A stretch of DNA of 16,288 nucleotides from Lachnospiraceae bacterium UBA5902 (GTDB lineage Bacteria > Bacillota > Clostridia > Lachnospirales > Lachnospiraceae). The position numbers and the translations under genes were made by a program. Below, in pieces: positions 13,600-16,288 of this stretch. Below the pieces are notes generated by a model. The model was not told where the DNA came from, searched no databases, and was given only the letters and a program-made list of their open reading frames with translations. Location: positions 1 through 16,288 of the forward strand of contig DJEI01000042.1 of the NCBI GenBank assembly GCA_002431865.1, written 5' to 3'. Position 1 is the first letter of the stretch. Each line of letters opens with the position of its first letter.

Positions 13600-14583
13600 A
13601 TGACAAGAATCGGAATTTACGGATACGGCAACCTTGGCCGCGGCGTAGAAGCAGCCATCAACCAGAACGACGACATGGAACTCGTTGCCGTATTTACAAG
13701 AAGAAATCCAGAAGATCTGACAATCAAGAACCAGACAGCCAAGGTGTGCAACGTAAAGGAAATGGCAGACTGGAAAGATAAAATCGACGTTATGATTCTG
13801 TGTGGCGGAAGCGCAATTGACCTTCCAGAGCAGACACCAGAATGTGCAAAATATTTCAATGTGATCGACAGCTTTGATACACACGCAAGAATCCCAGAGC
13901 ATTTCGCAAATGTAGACGCAAGCGCAAAGGCAAGCGGACATATCGGAATTATCTCTGTTGGATGGGACCCAGGTATGTTCTCACTCAACCGTCTGTACGG
14001 AAATGCATTGCTTCCAGAGGGAAGTGATTATACATTCTGGGGCAAGGGCGTCAGCCAGGGACATTCCGATGCCATTCGTCGTATCGCAGGCGTCAAGGAT
14101 GCCAAGCAGTATACAATTCCGGCAGAGTCTGCACTTGAGGTGGTTCGTAATGGAAAAAATCCGGAGCTTACAACGAGACAGAAGCATACAAGAGAGTGTT
14201 TCGTAGTGCTTGATGAGGGTGCGGACGCGGCAAAGGTTGAGGAAGAGATCAAGACAATGCCGAACTATTTTGCAGATTACGATACAACGGTTCACTTCAT
14301 TTCGGAAGAAGAGCTGAAGGCAAACCACAGCGGTATTCCACATGGTGGATTTGTACTCCGTAGCGGTGTGACTGGCTGGAATAAGGAGAACAAGCATATC
14401 ATCGAGTATAGCCTGAAGCTTGATTCAAACCCTGAGTTTACATCCAGTGTACTGATCGCTTATGCGAGAGCTGCACACAGACTTGCAAATGAGGGTGTAA
14501 GCGGCTGCAAGACCGTATTTGATATTGCACCAGCTTACCTTGTGAATAAGACAGGGGAAGAGCTTCGTGCATCCATGCTGTAA
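13600..14583 (+). CDS. ddh: meso-Diaminopimelate D-dehydrogenase
   Basis: NADPH-dependent reductive amination of tetrahydrodipicolinate directly to meso-diaminopimelate, the one-step branch feeding peptidoglycan and lysine synthesis. The 327-residue protein starts with the dinucleotide-binding loop IGIYGYGNLGRG (4-15). It shows the family blocks CGGSAIDLPEQTP, NVIDSFDTHARIPEH, SVGWDPGMFSLNRLYG, FWGKGVSQGHSDAIRRI and HGGFVLRSG. AAGGAGG (13585-13591) lies 8 bases before the ATG. The upstream leader contains repeat C; I see no lysine riboswitch or T-box. It is followed after 81 bases by an NhaC-family antiporter that is probably in the same transcript. Confidence 0.97.
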   Translation: MTRIGIYGYGNLGRGVEAAINQNDDMELVAVFTRRNPEDLTIKNQTAKVCNVKEMADWKDKIDVMILCGGSAIDLPEQTPECAKYFNVIDSFDTHARIPEHFANVDASAKASGHIGIISVGWDPGMFSLNRLYGNALLPEGSDYTFWGKGVSQGHSDAIRRIAGVKDAKQYTIPAESALEVVRNGKNPELTTRQKHTRECFVVLDEGADAAKVEEEIKTMPNYFADYDTTVHFISEEELKANHSGIPHGGFVLRSGVTGWNKENKHIIEYSLKLDSNPEFTSSVLIAYARAAHRLANEGVSGCKTVFDIAPAYLVNKTGEELRASML

Positions 14584-14664
14584 GATGCATTCGATGACAT
14601 GTCGCCGACGGAACGTGGGTGGCAACCAATAAGAAGGGAAACGAGGAGAGAAGGAGGAAAGAAG

Positions 14665-16242
14665 ATGGAAGAAATCGCAAATTACGTGCCGCAGATGTAC
14701 GCAACATTCTGGGCATTGATCCCGCCGGTCGTGGCAATCGTGCTGGCACTCATTACAAAGGAGGTTTACAGTTCACTGTTTTTAGGAATTGTGATCGGTG
14801 GACTGTTCTGGTCGGATTTCAAATTCGAAGCAACCGTAAACCATGTATTCAAAGACGGAATCGTCGGTGTGCTGACCGATTCATATAATATGGGTATTCT
14901 GGTATTTCTTGTAATACTCGGTGTTATGGTCTGCATGATGAACAAAGCCGGTGGTTCGGCAGCGTTTGGACGATGGGCGAGCGCACATATCAAGACGCGG
15001 ATTGGTGCACAGCTAGCGTCGGTCGTGCTTGGTGTTTTGATTTTTATTGATGACTATTTTAACTGCCTGACTGTCGGAAGCGTGATGCGTCCCGTGACAG
15101 ACAAACATCAGGTATCACGAGCAAAACTTGCATATATCATTGATGCGACAGCAGCTCCGGTCTGTATCATTGCCCCGATTTCATCCTGGGCAGCAGCGGT
15201 AGCCGGATTTGTAGAGGGAGAGGATGGCTTCTCCATCTTTATCCGTGCGATTCCGTATAACTATTATGCACTTTTTACAATCTTATTTATGATTGTTTTG
15301 ATCGTCAGAAAGATTGATTATGGCCCGATGCGGACACATGAAAAGAATGCTTTGAAGGGCGATATCTACACGACACCGGACCGCCCATATGCAAACGCGG
15401 AAAATGAAGTTGTTGAGACAAAGGGAAAAGTGATCGATCTTGTATTTCCGATGATCGTTCTGATTACAGCCTGTGTCATCGGTATGATCTACAGTGGTGG
15501 ATTCTTTTCCGGCGTTGGATTTGTAGAAGCGTTTTCGGGCAGTGATGCATCGGTTGGTTTGATGTACGGTAGCTTCTTTGCGCTTGTGATTACGATTATC
15601 TATTATATGTTCCGCCGCGTATTAAAATTCAGCGAATCCATGTCTTGTATTCCGGAAGGATTTAAAGCGATGGTCCCTGCGATTTTGATTCTGACATTTG
15701 CATGGACATTGAAGGCGATGACAGACAGCCTTGGCGCAAAAGAATTTGTGGCAGCACTTGTGAAGAGTACACCGGATGCATTGCTTAGCTTCCTGCCGGC
15801 ACTTGTGTTTATCATAGCATGCTTCCTTGCGTTTGCAACCGGAACCTCATGGGGAACTTTTGGTATGCTGATCCCGATCGTAGTAAATGCATTCGAGGGA
15901 ACAAACCCGACAATGATGATTATTTCCATCTCTGCATGTATGGCAGGTGCGGTTTGTGGTGATCACTGCTCACCAATTTCAGATACGACAATTATGGCAT
16001 CTGCAGGTGCACAGTGTAATCATATTAATCATGTAAGCACACAGCTTCCATATGCGATTACAGTTGCACTTGTATCGTTTGTCACTTATATTATTGCCGG
16101 ATTCTTTGGTAATAGCAAGGGACTTCCAGGTGTGATGAAGAGTCCTGCGATTCCGCTGGTAATCGGTCTGATTTTACTGTATGTTGTGTTGCAGGTAATC
16201 AAGGTAGTTGAGAAAAAGAAAGATCCAATTGATGCAGAATAA
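14665..16242 (+). CDS. Na+/H+ antiporter, NhaC family
   Basis: A polytopic membrane protein of 525 residues with about 12 hydrophobic segments. Family landmarks are LIFIDDYFNCLTVGSVMRPVTDK (central acidic Asp-Asp in a membrane helix), APISSWAAAV, ATGTSWGTFGMLIPI and CGDHCSPISDTTIMASAGAQCNHINHV. Members exchange sodium for protons, but some NhaC-family proteins move organic acids or amino acids, so the substrate is uncertain. The frame is open from 14599, but the ATG at 14665 has AAGGAGG (14651-14657) at the ideal distance and gives a family-like N terminus, so it is chosen. The nearest promoter is that of ddh, so cotranscription with ddh is likely. Confidence 0.92.
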   Translation: MEEIANYVPQMYATFWALIPPVVAIVLALITKEVYSSLFLGIVIGGLFWSDFKFEATVNHVFKDGIVGVLTDSYNMGILVFLVILGVMVCMMNKAGGSAAFGRWASAHIKTRIGAQLASVVLGVLIFIDDYFNCLTVGSVMRPVTDKHQVSRAKLAYIIDATAAPVCIIAPISSWAAAVAGFVEGEDGFSIFIRAIPYNYYALFTILFMIVLIVRKIDYGPMRTHEKNALKGDIYTTPDRPYANAENEVVETKGKVIDLVFPMIVLITACVIGMIYSGGFFSGVGFVEAFSGSDASVGLMYGSFFALVITIIYYMFRRVLKFSESMSCIPEGFKAMVPAILILTFAWTLKAMTDSLGAKEFVAALVKSTPDALLSFLPALVFIIACFLAFATGTSWGTFGMLIPIVVNAFEGTNPTMMIISISACMAGAVCGDHCSPISDTTIMASAGAQCNHINHVSTQLPYAITVALVSFVTYIIAGFFGNSKGLPGVMKSPAIPLVIGLILLYVVLQVIKVVEKKKDPIDAE

Positions 16243-16252
16243 GAGGCTTGAA

Positions 16253-16288
16253 ATGAAAAAAACAAAAGGAAGTATTATGTTGTTGTTT
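16253..16288 (+). CDS. Start of an unidentified gene, cut by the window end
   Basis: An ATG 10 bases after the antiporter stop opens a frame to the end of the window, reading MKKTKGSIMLLF. Lysines followed by a hydrophobic run would suit a signal peptide or first membrane helix. AGAGG lies about 7 bases upstream. Only 12 codons are visible, so no function can be given. Confidence 0.4.
   Translation, partial: MKKTKGSIMLLF

Noticed and set aside
13480..13941. 153-codon cysteine-rich minus-strand frame
   Set aside because: Antisense to ddh and to repeat C; the unusual Cys/Ser content is typical of a reversed coding frame.

Overview
The window looks like a chromosomal segment from an anaerobic member of the Firmicutes, most likely Lachnospiraceae or a close clostridial relative. 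This is inferred from gene content (endonuclease IV, BirA, Hsp33, meso-diaminopimelate dehydrogenase, a sodium:neurotransmitter symporter family transporter, an NhaC-family antiporter, a PIN-PhoH ATPase), strong AGGAGG ribosome binding sites, A/T-rich intergenic regions and moderate GC in the genes. No plasmid, phage or transposase gene is visible, and no tRNA or rRNA.

Layout. 1-477: 3' part of a low-molecular-weight protein tyrosine phosphatase. 478-654: a leader with a long inverted repeat before phoH. 655-2717: two-gene unit of a PIN-PhoH ATPase and a small HD-domain hydrolase. 2818-3711: nfo (endonuclease IV) with its own promoter. 3887-4849: birA, closed by a strong terminator. 5363-6352: an LdhA-type D-lactate dehydrogenase with its own terminator. 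6598-7995: a sodium-coupled amino-acid transporter. 8406-11044 (minus strand): an operon read as methyltransferase, hslO, PHP phosphoesterase. 11176-13275 (plus, divergent from that operon): a membrane phosphoglycerol transferase of the LTA synthase family. 13600-16242: ddh and an NhaC-family antiporter. The last 36 bases are probably the start of one more gene.

The striking feature is a dispersed, highly structured element present three times on the plus strand: A (5052-5302), B (8130-8378) and C (13409-13547). The copies share short conserved blocks (CAGACCATTGGA, GGAAGTGA.CGAG, GCGCGTCTG). Their outer arms and several internal helices differ in sequence yet stay self-complementary within each copy. 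Single-base bulges, an asymmetric internal loop, a CT bulge and tandem G-A mismatches recur at the same positions. This compensatory pattern is what a selected RNA (or single-stranded DNA) fold leaves behind, and it is not expected of a simple insertion sequence with fixed terminal repeats. A and C lie in the leaders of ldhA and ddh and share a 19-base flank; B lies between convergent genes. I do not recognise the family.

The coding genes are mostly housekeeping: DNA repair, biotinylation, redox chaperone, fermentation, cell-wall precursor and polymer synthesis, and ion or amino-acid transport. They form several short transcription units rather than one pathway.
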